NCBI GenBank assembly: GCA_900546435.1
Contig: URCQ01000011.1
Location: forward strand, 1-64,000
Length of the DNA stretch: 64,000 nucleotides
Direction of reading: 5' to 3'
From: an uncultured Pseudobutyrivibrio sp.
GTDB lineage: Bacteria; Bacillota; Clostridia; Lachnospirales; Lachnospiraceae
Of this stretch, positions 52,526-60,972 are shown piece by piece. Numbering within the stretch: position 1 is the first letter of the stretch; each line of letters begins with the position of its first letter. The position numbers and the translations under genes were made by a program. The notes beneath the pieces are model-generated. The model was not told the origin of the DNA, made no database searches, and saw nothing but the letters and a program-made list of their open reading frames with translations.

Positions 52526-53476
52526 GTGAAAAAAATAATAGCTGTAGTTGTAACTTACAATCGAATAACGCTGTTGAAGGAATGTGTATATGCACTGTTA
52601 CATCAAAAAGACTGCACAGATACACAACTTGACATCCTGCTTGTGGATAACGCCAGCAATGATGGCACCAAAGAGTGGATAGAGGAACAGATTGCGCATA
52701 CAGAAAGCCATGACACAACCCCGATATATGCACTGCACCTTAGCGTAAATACAGGTGGCGCGGGCGGCTTTTATCATGGGATGAAATGGGCGTATGAACA
52801 TGGTGCCGATGCCATCTGGATTATGGATGATGATACCATTCCCAAGGAAGATGCACTGCAGAAATTATGGGAAGGCATGGCATGCATAAGGAAGCAAGTG
52901 GCACCGAAAAGTGAGATTGGTTTTGTGTCATCCACGGTCCTTTGGACAGATGGAAGTCCGTGTGAGATGAATCGTCAGCACTATGTGGGAGATACGTTTT
53001 CTATATCTGGTAAGGATGCAGAAGAAGACATCTTGACCCTACAACCAGTAGACAGTGCTACCTTTGTATCGCTTCTCTTCTCGCGGGAAGCAGTAGAAAA
53101 AATGGGACTTCCGATCAAAGAGTATTTTATCTGGGGCGATGATAAGGAATATACGCTTCGCTTGTCGGCGCGTTATCCATGTTATCACGTGAAAAATAGT
53201 GTGGTTATCCACAAAATGGCAATCAATGCCGGGAGCAATATCGTGATTGATGCCATAGCGCGCGTGCCAAGATATTTCTATGCATTTCGCAATGATCTGT
53301 GCACGGCAAAACGGCGTGGAACAAAAGAAGTTATCATATATTTTGCGGCGTATTTTTTGAATATGCTGCGTGTACTGTTAAAAAGCAAAGATGGGAAAAA
53401 ACTGCGCTTGCAGACGATGTGGAAGGGAATGCGCGCGGGCGTGAAATTTGACCCGGAAATAGAGTATTTGACATGA
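52526..53476 (+). CDS. GlfT-like family 2 glycosyltransferase (second)
   Basis: A 316-residue paralogue of its neighbour: IAVVVTYNRITLLKECVYALL, LLVDNASNDGT, NTGGAGGFYHGMKWAYE, WIMDDDTIP and IWGDDKEYTLR. The start is GTG at 52526 after AAAAGGAT. The C-terminal 90 residues (RVPRYFYAFRNDLCTAKRRG) match the first copy's YYGYRNRYDTAKRHLG, so the two arose by duplication. It sits between the first copy and the long GlfT2-like gene with short gaps (25 and 13 bases). Confidence 0.85.
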   Translation: MKKIIAVVVTYNRITLLKECVYALLHQKDCTDTQLDILLVDNASNDGTKEWIEEQIAHTESHDTTPIYALHLSVNTGGAGGFYHGMKWAYEHGADAIWIMDDDTIPKEDALQKLWEGMACIRKQVAPKSEIGFVSSTVLWTDGSPCEMNRQHYVGDTFSISGKDAEEDILTLQPVDSATFVSLLFSREAVEKMGLPIKEYFIWGDDKEYTLRLSARYPCYHVKNSVVIHKMAINAGSNIVIDAIARVPRYFYAFRNDLCTAKRRGTKEVIIYFAAYFLNMLRVLLKSKDGKKLRLQTMWKGMRAGVKFDPEIEYLT

Positions 53477-53489
53477 GGGAAAGAAAATA

Positions 53490-55418
53490 ATGATTATTCA
53501 GAAATTAATTGGACCAACAAAAGAAGTGTGTAATGAGTGGGGGATGTATTTTAGAAAAGTAGATACAGAGGGAAATGATATTACAACCTACCCATGTGAT
53601 GATGGAGATGTCATGTTCCATAAGATGATTGATGGCGTAGAAGCGTCGGAAGTGGCAGCAGAATCTTTCCCGCTTGAGATTAAGCATGGAGAGATTTTAT
53701 CTCTGGATACTTATTTCAATGCCTTTTCTATTGGTAAATGGAAGAAATATACAAAGTTATCTGATCTGGCATTGGAGATTGTGACAAGTGGCCCGGTAGA
53801 GATTAGGGCATATCAGACGGTTGGCATGGTAGAGACAGAGCATATGTCACAGGAGTTTCCGGATGAGGAGACCATGTACAGTTTCCTGCACAATACAAGA
53901 CAGGAAATAGAATGTTCGCAGGAGACAGAAGCCTTTGTGACGGATGAGGGTCAGCAGGCGATTAAGACGACCATCCAATTTGCTAAATTAGCCGATGAGG
54001 GAATTTACTATATTACGATGACGCCGTGTGAGGAGACTGTTTCGCTCTTGTCCGGAGCCTATACGACAGACGCAGAAAAAGAGGATGTTAATCCGGTGGA
54101 ATTGGTGCTTGGCATCTGCACTTTCCAAAGAGAGGAATTTTTAAAGAAAAATGTGAATCTGGTACTGGATAAGGTTATCAATAATGCCAAGTCGCCGCTG
54201 TCTGATCATGTAGAAATTTACATCTCGGATAATGGACAGACGGTGCCACAGAATACTTTTCAGAGTGATAAAGTGCATCTTTTCCCAAATAAAAATGCGG
54301 GTGGTGCGGGCGGTTTCACGAGAACCATGATCGAGTCTCTTTTCCATCGCAAGGACTCACCTTTTACCCATATCATCTTGATGGACGACGATATCATCCT
54401 TTCTACAGATGTATTGGAACGCACCTATCATTTTCTGCAATTCGTTGATGAAGAACATCATGATATGATGGTTGGAGGCGAAATGTTTATGTTAAATCTT
54501 CGCTATAAACAGTTTGAGGCTGGAGCAAAGTGGCACGGAACGGAAGTGACTTTTTATAATAAAATGTGGGATTTGCGCAGACAGGAATGTGTTGCGACGA
54601 ATGAATGCGAGAATCCGATCAATTATAGCGGCTGGTGGTACAGCGTTATCCCGACCTCCATTATTACGGAAGATAATCTGCCGATACCACTCTTTATCCA
54701 TTATGATGATATGGAATATGGGGTGCGAAACGAGAAGAATGGTACGATTCTTTTAAATGGAATTTGTGTATGGCATCCGCAGGGAATCAATAAGGCGGCT
54801 ACGCGCATGACGTATTATGATGTCCGAAATATGCTCATTGGTATGGCAGGTTCGAAAAACTGTGCCAGTGCACAGGAGGTCATCCACCATATTTCAAATC
54901 GTGTCGTTGGCGCCATGGATCGGTATCGTTATGAAGATGCAGAGATCATCTATGAGGCTATTGATGATTTCTACAAAGGACCGGACTTTTTTAAGACCAT
55001 AGATCCGCTTGAGAAACATGCAGCACTTGCGAAGTACAATTATAAGTACGAAGAACTGTCAGCTTATGGACTGACCGAGGATATGGTAGAAGAAAACGGA
55101 TTCCACAGTCATTATCTGGCATGGAGTGTGTGGGCAATCATACGCTGGATTCTTCCGAGTACAAGAGCTCTTAAGGTGGCAGGACTCAGAGATAGTGGTA
55201 TTGCCTTTGGCGCCAAAAAAGTGTTCCACTACGATGAAGAAAAAAGAAAAGGGTATATGACAGAAAAGAGTTATGCCCGTGGATGGAAAGACTTCTGTGC
55301 ATATTGCAAGATGGTGAAGACGATACGAAAGAATCATGATGCTATGATGCAGCAGTGGGCAGAAGCGAAAAAAGAGCTTACAAGCCTGGGGTATTGGGAG
55401 AAGTACCTTGGATTATAA
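53490..55418 (+). CDS. Long GlfT2-like glycosyltransferase
   Basis: A 642-residue protein with the size and layout of mycobacterial GlfT2 (about 637 residues). It has an N-terminal beta-sandwich (to about 200), then a GT-A domain (LVLGICTFQREEFLKKNVNLVL, ISDNGQ, NKNAGGAGGFTRTM, IILMDDDIIL, HYDDMEYGVR) and a C-terminal helical domain with NAxx-type tail (residues 430-642). GlfT2 elongates galactan with alternating beta-1,5/1,6 links, processively. The window has no UDP-galactopyranose mutase, so a galactofuranose polymer is likely but not shown. A strong terminator follows and ends the polysaccharide block. Confidence 0.85.
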   Translation: MIIQKLIGPTKEVCNEWGMYFRKVDTEGNDITTYPCDDGDVMFHKMIDGVEASEVAAESFPLEIKHGEILSLDTYFNAFSIGKWKKYTKLSDLALEIVTSGPVEIRAYQTVGMVETEHMSQEFPDEETMYSFLHNTRQEIECSQETEAFVTDEGQQAIKTTIQFAKLADEGIYYITMTPCEETVSLLSGAYTTDAEKEDVNPVELVLGICTFQREEFLKKNVNLVLDKVINNAKSPLSDHVEIYISDNGQTVPQNTFQSDKVHLFPNKNAGGAGGFTRTMIESLFHRKDSPFTHIILMDDDIILSTDVLERTYHFLQFVDEEHHDMMVGGEMFMLNLRYKQFEAGAKWHGTEVTFYNKMWDLRRQECVATNECENPINYSGWWYSVIPTSIITEDNLPIPLFIHYDDMEYGVRNEKNGTILLNGICVWHPQGINKAATRMTYYDVRNMLIGMAGSKNCASAQEVIHHISNRVVGAMDRYRYEDAEIIYEAIDDFYKGPDFFKTIDPLEKHAALAKYNYKYEELSAYGLTEDMVEENGFHSHYLAWSVWAIIRWILPSTRALKVAGLRDSGIAFGAKKVFHYDEEKRKGYMTEKSYARGWKDFCAYCKMVKTIRKNHDAMMQQWAEAKKELTSLGYWEKYLGL

Positions 55419-55423
55419 AACAC

Positions 55424-55472
55424 AAAGACTTTGGGATAATTTGCAAATATTTGTCCCAAAGTCTTTTTTTTT
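55424..55472 (+). terminator. Terminator after the GlfT2-like gene
   Basis: AAAGACTTTGGGA (55424-55436)/TCCCAAAGTCTTT (55454-55466), 17-base AT-rich loop, T run to about 55472. Confidence 0.92.
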
Positions 55473-55482
55473 GTCCCATGAG

Positions 55483-55505
55483 ATGTTATGATAAATACGT
55501 AACAT
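55483..55505. promoter_or_regulatory. Inverted repeat in the AAA gene promoter, possible operator
   Basis: ATGTTA (55483-55488)/TAACAT (55500-55505), 11-base spacer containing TATGATAAATA-like -10 sequence. TTGTCC at 55471-55476 could be the -35. The AAA protein has a C-terminal HTH, so self-regulation at this palindrome is possible. Confidence 0.4.
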
Positions 55506-55520
55506 TTGGAGGTGATTTGT

Positions 55521-56567
55521 ATGAAAAAACAAAATGTAATAAATCTGATCAGATATCATGTGGAAAGGAATGAAAATGCGTTTCGAAATGAAGCAATTCA
55601 GATTGCAAGAGATTTTGATGCCATTGGAGATGAAGAATTGGCAGATTATATTATGGGGCTTATTGCTGAGGCAAATCTTTATTCACCACAGGCGAGTGAT
55701 TTTGAGAGTGATTTACTAAAACAAATTGATACAAAAGATGTACAAACTTTAAATTTACCATCAAGTATTGCTAATGACATTAAGGGTGTTATTAATGCAA
55801 TAAACCATAATATTGGGATTAATAAATTCCTGTTTGAAGGTCGTCCTGGAACAGGAAAAACAGAAGCAGCCAAACAAGTAGCCAGGCTGTTAGAGAGAAC
55901 ACTTTTTTATGTTGATTTTGAACATTTAGTGGATAGTAAGTTAGGGCAGACAAATAAGAATATTGTAAATCTTTTTAAAGAAATTAATATGCTACCATAT
56001 CCGGATAAGACAATCATTCTTTTTGACGAAATCGATGTTATTGCATTGGATCGGGTAAATCAAAATGATGTACGGGAGATGGGGAGAGCTACTTCAACAA
56101 TATTAAGAGAACTAGATCGTTTAACAGATCTTAATAAAGAGATTGTTATTATAGCAACAACCAATTTGTATCAAAACTTTGATAGAGCACTTACGCGGCG
56201 ATTTGATGCTATCATTAGTTTTGACGGATATACAAGAGAAGATCTGATGGAGGTGGCAGAACTTTATTTTGCAGATTACATAAAGCAGTTTAAAGGAATT
56301 TCTAAGGATACAAGGCTGTTTCGCAAGATCTTAAACATAGCACCACAGTTACCATATCCTGGGGAGTTAAAGAATGTGATCAAAACTTGTTTGGCATTTA
56401 GTGATGTGCAAGTAGAGTATGATTATCTGCGGCGCTTATATACAAGCTTGATTAATAACATAGAACAGGTAAGTATCAAAGAATTGCATCAACAGGGATT
56501 TACTGTAAGAGAAATTGAGAAGCTAACAGGGGAGTCTAAAAGTACTGTATCGAGAAGGTTGAATTAG
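55521..56567 (+). CDS. AAA+ ATPase with C-terminal helix-turn-helix
   Basis: A 348-residue protein. An N-terminal helical part (about 1-80) is followed by a classical AAA+ module: Walker A FEGRPGTGKTE (about 106-115), Walker B TIILFDEID (164-172), sensor-1 VIIATTNL and arginine finger region ALTRRFD. The last 30 residues (IKELHQQGFTVREIEKLTGESKSTVSRRLN) form a resolvase-type helix-turn-helix. The start is the ATG with GGAGGTGAT upstream. It is separated from the protease gene by ten bases. FtsH/ClpX-like remodelling of a partner or substrate, combined with DNA binding, is the likely role. A+T-rich codon use suggests acquisition. Confidence 0.85.
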   Translation: MKKQNVINLIRYHVERNENAFRNEAIQIARDFDAIGDEELADYIMGLIAEANLYSPQASDFESDLLKQIDTKDVQTLNLPSSIANDIKGVINAINHNIGINKFLFEGRPGTGKTEAAKQVARLLERTLFYVDFEHLVDSKLGQTNKNIVNLFKEINMLPYPDKTIILFDEIDVIALDRVNQNDVREMGRATSTILRELDRLTDLNKEIVIIATTNLYQNFDRALTRRFDAIISFDGYTREDLMEVAELYFADYIKQFKGISKDTRLFRKILNIAPQLPYPGELKNVIKTCLAFSDVQVEYDYLRRLYTSLINNIEQVSIKELHQQGFTVREIEKLTGESKSTVSRRLN

Positions 56568-56577
56568 GAGGAATGGG

Positions 56578-58812
56578 ATGAATAATGTATTGGAATTGAA
56601 GGGGAAAAGATTTTTTCAGGCTCCAAGAAATGGTGGTGGTGGGGAGCCGAGAATGAATAGCAAAGTTTTGGTGACAATAGATCATTTATATAGACTAGAG
56701 GCGCAATTAGGACAAATTGAAGATTTTTGGAAACAAGAGAAACGTGTGTTTTCTGGCATTTTGGTCAGTGTGCACTATAATAAAATTGTTGCCAAAACGA
56801 ACCGGATTGGTGGTCTGTTCCAAGGGAAAAAGTCAAATTATGCAGTTGTAGGGGCTAAATTTAATGGGGATAAATCAAAGCACATTATCACTTATTATCT
56901 GAAAGATACAGATTTGGGAAAAAGTAGAACATTATTAAGAAAAGCATATGATATTTTGCAGCATGAGTTTGAAGATAAAATAAATGTCGAACAGTTTGGA
57001 GATAAGAAAAGGGTAGCGTCCATAAAGTTTGATGACTATGATATGGCGAAAACAACTTTTTTACAAGTGATAGCAGATGCCTCTTACATTGAATATTTTG
57101 AAGTGGAAAAACCAGAATTATCCACTAAATATAATATCATTACTTTATATAACACGAATACGGATACACAGATACTGCTGCGAGGATTGGGGATAGATGT
57201 CTTAAAAAGTAGAATTTTAGATAATCAAACTGTTTTTTTGGATAACAAGCAATTACAGATTCTTTTTGAAAAAGCACCCTACTTAGTTGCAATGGCTACA
57301 GAGGATTTGTCTCAGTTATCTCCAGATGATTTTAGGGATGATGCATATGGAGATGTCATGTACTTGAAAAAACCGGATATTGAGCCAACGATTGGTGTGA
57401 TAGACACACTGTTTGATGAGAGAGTATATTTTGCGGATTGGGTAGAATATCATGAGATGGTAGATAAAACGTTGCCGAAAGCACCGTCTGATTATCGACA
57501 TGGGACAGCGGTGGATTCTATTATTGTGGATGGGGCGAGACTAAATCCATGGCTAGATGATGGATGTGGTCATTTTCGTGTTCGTCATTTTGGTGTTGCG
57601 ATTGGAAAACAGTTTTCTTCATTTGCTATTACAAGAAAAATCCGGGAAATTGTCTCAGAAAATCAAGATATTAAAGTGTGGAACATCTCATTAGGAAGTA
57701 ATCAGGAGATACAGGATAATTTTATTTCCGCGGAAGCAGCGGTGCTTGATCAAATCCAGTATGAGAACGATGTGATATTTATTATTGCTGGAACAAATAA
57801 ATCAAGTGAAGAAATAATAAAAATCGGAGCACCAGCAGATTCAATCAATGGTATTATTGTTAATTCTGTTACGAAAAGCGGAACAGCACCAGGGTATGCA
57901 AGAAGAGGACTGGCATTATCATTTTATGCGAAACCAGATGTTAGTTATTATGGTGGAAGCGAAGAAGAATATATACGAGTGTGTGAGCCACTAGGCGAAG
58001 CACGTGTGGCAGGAACATCTTTTGCTGCACCGTGGATCGCGCGCAAAATGTCATATCTAATAGATGTGCTAGGACTCAATCGTGAGGTGGCGAAAGCCTT
58101 GTTGATTGATTCTGCCCGTGGATGGACGGAAAATCCAACACCAGAAAAAGTGGCGCTATATGGACATGGCATTGTGCCAATTCGTATAGAAGATATTATT
58201 CATACAAAGGATGATGAAATTAAATTTCTTGTGCATGATGTGAGTGAGAAATGGAATACGTATAATTATTTCTTTCCTGTACCGATGAAAAATGATAAGT
58301 ACCCATATTATGCAAAAGCAACAATGTGCTATTTCCCAGCCTGTAGTAGAGCGCAAGGTGTAGATTACACGAATACAGAATTAAACTTGCATTTTGGTAG
58401 AATAAACAATAAAGGGCATATGATTGATATTAAGGGAGATTACCAAAATCAAGAAGAACTTTTGGGGGAGGAGAAACATTTCATTTTAGAAAACGAGGCA
58501 CGGGAACGTTTTAGAAAATGGGACAATGTTAAGTATGTTGTGGAACAACCTAAAAGCAGGAAAATTGCAAAAGATTCTTATAAGAATAAAAACTGGGGGA
58601 TGGAAATAAAGACGAATAATCGATTAGACCCGCAGGATGGTGTGGGTATTCGCTTTGGCGTTGTAGTTACATTAAAGGCAATGGATGGCGTCAATCGAAT
58701 AGATGATTTTATCAAAAGTTGTTCGCTCAATGGCTGGTTAGTAAATCAGTTGGATGTGCAGGCAAGAGTTGAAATCAACCAAAAGATTAATGAAGAGATT
58801 GAATTTGAGTAG
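56578..58812 (+). CDS. Subtilisin-family (S8) serine protease, intracellular
   Basis: A 744-residue protein with no signal peptide. The N-terminal 265 residues are a unique domain (HYNKIVAKTNRIGGLFQGKKSNYAVVGAKF). The S8 domain follows: Asp276 in TIGVIDTLFD, His308 in DYRHGTAVDS, oxyanion Asn407 in IIAGTN and Ser481 in VAGTSFAAPW, so the catalytic set looks intact. The last 200 residues are a beta-rich tail. AGGAGGAATGGG precedes the ATG. A cytoplasmic protease linked to an AAA+ ATPase suggests ATP-assisted, target-specific cleavage. It is the second gene of the putative four-gene system. Confidence 0.88.
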   Translation: MNNVLELKGKRFFQAPRNGGGGEPRMNSKVLVTIDHLYRLEAQLGQIEDFWKQEKRVFSGILVSVHYNKIVAKTNRIGGLFQGKKSNYAVVGAKFNGDKSKHIITYYLKDTDLGKSRTLLRKAYDILQHEFEDKINVEQFGDKKRVASIKFDDYDMAKTTFLQVIADASYIEYFEVEKPELSTKYNIITLYNTNTDTQILLRGLGIDVLKSRILDNQTVFLDNKQLQILFEKAPYLVAMATEDLSQLSPDDFRDDAYGDVMYLKKPDIEPTIGVIDTLFDERVYFADWVEYHEMVDKTLPKAPSDYRHGTAVDSIIVDGARLNPWLDDGCGHFRVRHFGVAIGKQFSSFAITRKIREIVSENQDIKVWNISLGSNQEIQDNFISAEAAVLDQIQYENDVIFIIAGTNKSSEEIIKIGAPADSINGIIVNSVTKSGTAPGYARRGLALSFYAKPDVSYYGGSEEEYIRVCEPLGEARVAGTSFAAPWIARKMSYLIDVLGLNREVAKALLIDSARGWTENPTPEKVALYGHGIVPIRIEDIIHTKDDEIKFLVHDVSEKWNTYNYFFPVPMKNDKYPYYAKATMCYFPACSRAQGVDYTNTELNLHFGRINNKGHMIDIKGDYQNQEELLGEEKHFILENEARERFRKWDNVKYVVEQPKSRKIAKDSYKNKNWGMEIKTNNRLDPQDGVGIRFGVVVTLKAMDGVNRIDDFIKSCSLNGWLVNQLDVQARVEINQKINEEIEFE

Positions 58813-58846
58813 AGAAAAAATCGTGCAAAATGAAAAGGAGAAATAG

Positions 58847-59367
58847 ATGAAATACTTTATAGATATTCCAGGGAAAGAAGATATAGAATCGCTGAAAAAG
58901 AGTTATATAACAATGTTAAAAACAGGAGAAAGATATTCTGATTGGGAGAAAAAATCACAAAGTGGATTGATTCTTCGGAACGCCATGAACTGCAAGAAAT
59001 TCGGGAACGTTTAAAGTTATATGTGGATATGAATGCGGAAACAAGTGGAGGAGGTAATCTGGCAAATGAGATGGCACTTGGCGTGTTTATGTTTTTGTTA
59101 TCTGGAAGTAGCGCACTTTTTATGAATATTGTATTTGAGGGATTTGACCATATAGAAATTCCACTTGAAGAAATGTCAAATATAATGGGCACAATGTTCG
59201 AAATTTCGATGGATGTAATCGCACCTGTGATAATTTTCTTTGTGGTTATATTAATTGTGTGGGTAATAATTGTAACTACCATGGATTGGAGAGAAAGTAG
59301 AAGGAGAACAATTAATAAATCATTTTATGAAAAACTAATTCAACGAATCACAGAGAAGGTAGATTAA
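58847..59367 (+). pseudogene. Two-segment membrane protein, frameshifted at a poly-A tract
   Basis: An ATG at 58847 with AGGAG at ideal distance opens MKYFIDIPGKEDIESLKK... and stops at 59012-59014. A second frame (58942-59367) has no proper start (TTG) and encodes WIDSSERHELQEIRERL, then two membrane segments (MALGVFMFLLSGSSALFMNIVF; VIAPVIIFFVVILIVWVIIV) and a basic tail. The frames join smoothly at the AAAAAA tract (58949-58954) if one A is added, giving one protein of about 173 residues. It is a frameshift mutation, phase variation or sequence error. Family not recognised. Confidence 0.65.
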
Positions 59368-59418
59368 AAGTATTATAAGTCGAACAATGTGTGGTGACAT
59401 ACATGGTGGAGGTATTTA

Positions 59419-60771
59419 ATGACCCAAAAATATATGACGTATAGTAAGGGATTGAATGAAATGCTCAGTGCGGAGGACATTAATGATATCATAAAAAAGT
59501 GGCAGAAGGAATTCGATGCACAGGAGATTACATCTTATTCTCAGGAGGATTTGCAGAAATTAAATTCTCAAATTCAGGAGTTTGATTTCAACGAATGTGG
59601 AAAGATGCCCATAGATGAGATACATAAAGTGATATGGGATACATTATTAATAAAAAAGCATTTGTGTGCGTTGAAAAATATGCAGTCATGTGCACCTGAA
59701 ATTTCACTCTATCGTGTCAGAAAAGAGGAAAAATACTCTTTTGACAAAGAAAAATATAAGGATGAAAAACAATTATGGAATCCACCTTCAGATAAGGTGA
59801 AATTTAGGGGGAGACTGAATGAATGTGGACAGTCGGTCTTATATACTTCGCCAAAGGATCCTTTTTGTGCAATGGATGAAATGCAAGTGCAAGATGATGA
59901 GGAATTTGTTCTAATACGTTATTTGACGAAGAAAAGTAATATATTTACACTTATCGGTGGACCTACAAATTATTGCGAGGAAGGTATAAATGGATCGACG
60001 ACGATTGTTGCTAATGAGATTGTTCAGAATTTTCTGAATAAACTATTTGGAATAAGAGCAGATGGCAATGAAGAAATATATAAAATAACGAATACTGTGA
60101 TAGAGGACTTCTTTTTCCTGGGCGATACAGTTGGGTGGGTGTATCGTTCAGTAAAAAACAGTGGACGATATAATTTTTGCTTCAAATCCGAAGGGGTAAA
60201 AGAAATATTAGATGTAGACGGGGCATATCTTGCTAGAAAAAATAAATCGGGCCAATTAGAAATTTTAGATACGATAAAGCAAGCACACTACCATGGAGAT
60301 ATGAAAGGAAAATATATGCCAAATGAGTTTGAATATGATTTCTGCGACATATTTCCGTATCAAAGGGAGCAAAAAAATACTGATATTGTAGAAATAAACT
60401 TTTTTGATGTGGAGGATATTGAGTTTAAAAGGCAGAAAAAATTCTTTCGGATAAGTTCGGAAATGAATATTAAATGTTTAATGGGCATTCGAAATAATAT
60501 ATATAAATACTTGAATGATAATACAGATAGTGTCGAACTTTATTATCTATATGTGACACAAGAGGCGCAATTGGAAAGAAAATTACTGAGAAAATATAAG
60601 GTGGAAAAAACGAAAGAGGACATATACGAGATATGCAACTTATATAAATTAGACCAACTTACAATCTCAGTGAAAAGAGAGTGTATGATAATGGTAGAAT
60701 TGGTGGTAAAATCAAAAATAGGTGATGAACAAAAAGTAGGTGGAGGAGAACTTTGGACGGTGTTTTCATAA
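59419..60771 (+). CDS. RES-domain protein, putative NAD-degrading effector
   Basis: A 450-residue soluble protein. The segment from about 95 to 255 fits the RES domain: YRVR (R99/R101), a GRLNECGQSVLYTSPKDPFCAMDEM stretch with Glu154, and GWVYRSVKNSGRYNFCF with Ser244, giving the R, E and S residues that name the domain. RES toxins such as MbcT are NAD+ phosphorylases and are normally part of toxin-antitoxin pairs. No Xre/MbcA-type antitoxin is seen here; the protein follows an AAA+/protease pair and a membrane protein in the same orientation. The N-terminal 90 and C-terminal 190 residues are extra. The AGGTATTT start region has a weak GGAGG at 59407-59411. Confidence 0.7.
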   Translation: MTQKYMTYSKGLNEMLSAEDINDIIKKWQKEFDAQEITSYSQEDLQKLNSQIQEFDFNECGKMPIDEIHKVIWDTLLIKKHLCALKNMQSCAPEISLYRVRKEEKYSFDKEKYKDEKQLWNPPSDKVKFRGRLNECGQSVLYTSPKDPFCAMDEMQVQDDEEFVLIRYLTKKSNIFTLIGGPTNYCEEGINGSTTIVANEIVQNFLNKLFGIRADGNEEIYKITNTVIEDFFFLGDTVGWVYRSVKNSGRYNFCFKSEGVKEILDVDGAYLARKNKSGQLEILDTIKQAHYHGDMKGKYMPNEFEYDFCDIFPYQREQKNTDIVEINFFDVEDIEFKRQKKFFRISSEMNIKCLMGIRNNIYKYLNDNTDSVELYYLYVTQEAQLERKLLRKYKVEKTKEDIYEICNLYKLDQLTISVKRECMIMVELVVKSKIGDEQKVGGGELWTVFS

Positions 60772-60917
60772 GAGTGCTCGGAGATGATTTTTTCCTTTAA
60801 GTACACCACACTAATGTAATTGCTTTATTTGGCAGGGATGAGTTTGAAGAACTAAGAAGAAAGCACAAAATAGAATTTAAAGAATTGGGTGGCTTTTCGC
60901 CATCAGTTATATGATTC
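60772..60917 (+). other. Coding remnant between the RES gene and the lysozyme
   Basis: A frame without a start codon (stop before, then about 60812-60917) encodes NVIALFGRDEFEELRRKHKI and a short tail ending PSVI, then stops. It looks like the last 35 residues of a lost gene; the family is not recognised. It marks the right edge of the island. Confidence 0.4.
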
Positions 60918-60946
60918 TTGTTTTGGTATTTGCTCTATGCTATTAT
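60918..60946 (+). promoter_or_regulatory. Promoter of the GH25 lysozyme gene
   Basis: TTGTTT at 60918-60923, exactly 17 bases, TATTAT at 60941-60946, with TG at 60938-60939. Confidence 0.65.
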
Positions 60947-60972
60947 AGGCAATGGAATTATACAAGTAATGT

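Noticed and set aside
58942..59367. Separate membrane-protein gene starting at TTG
   Set aside because: The TTG has no well-placed ribosome binding site, and the upstream frame from 58847 joins perfectly at the A tract, so one frameshifted gene is the better reading.
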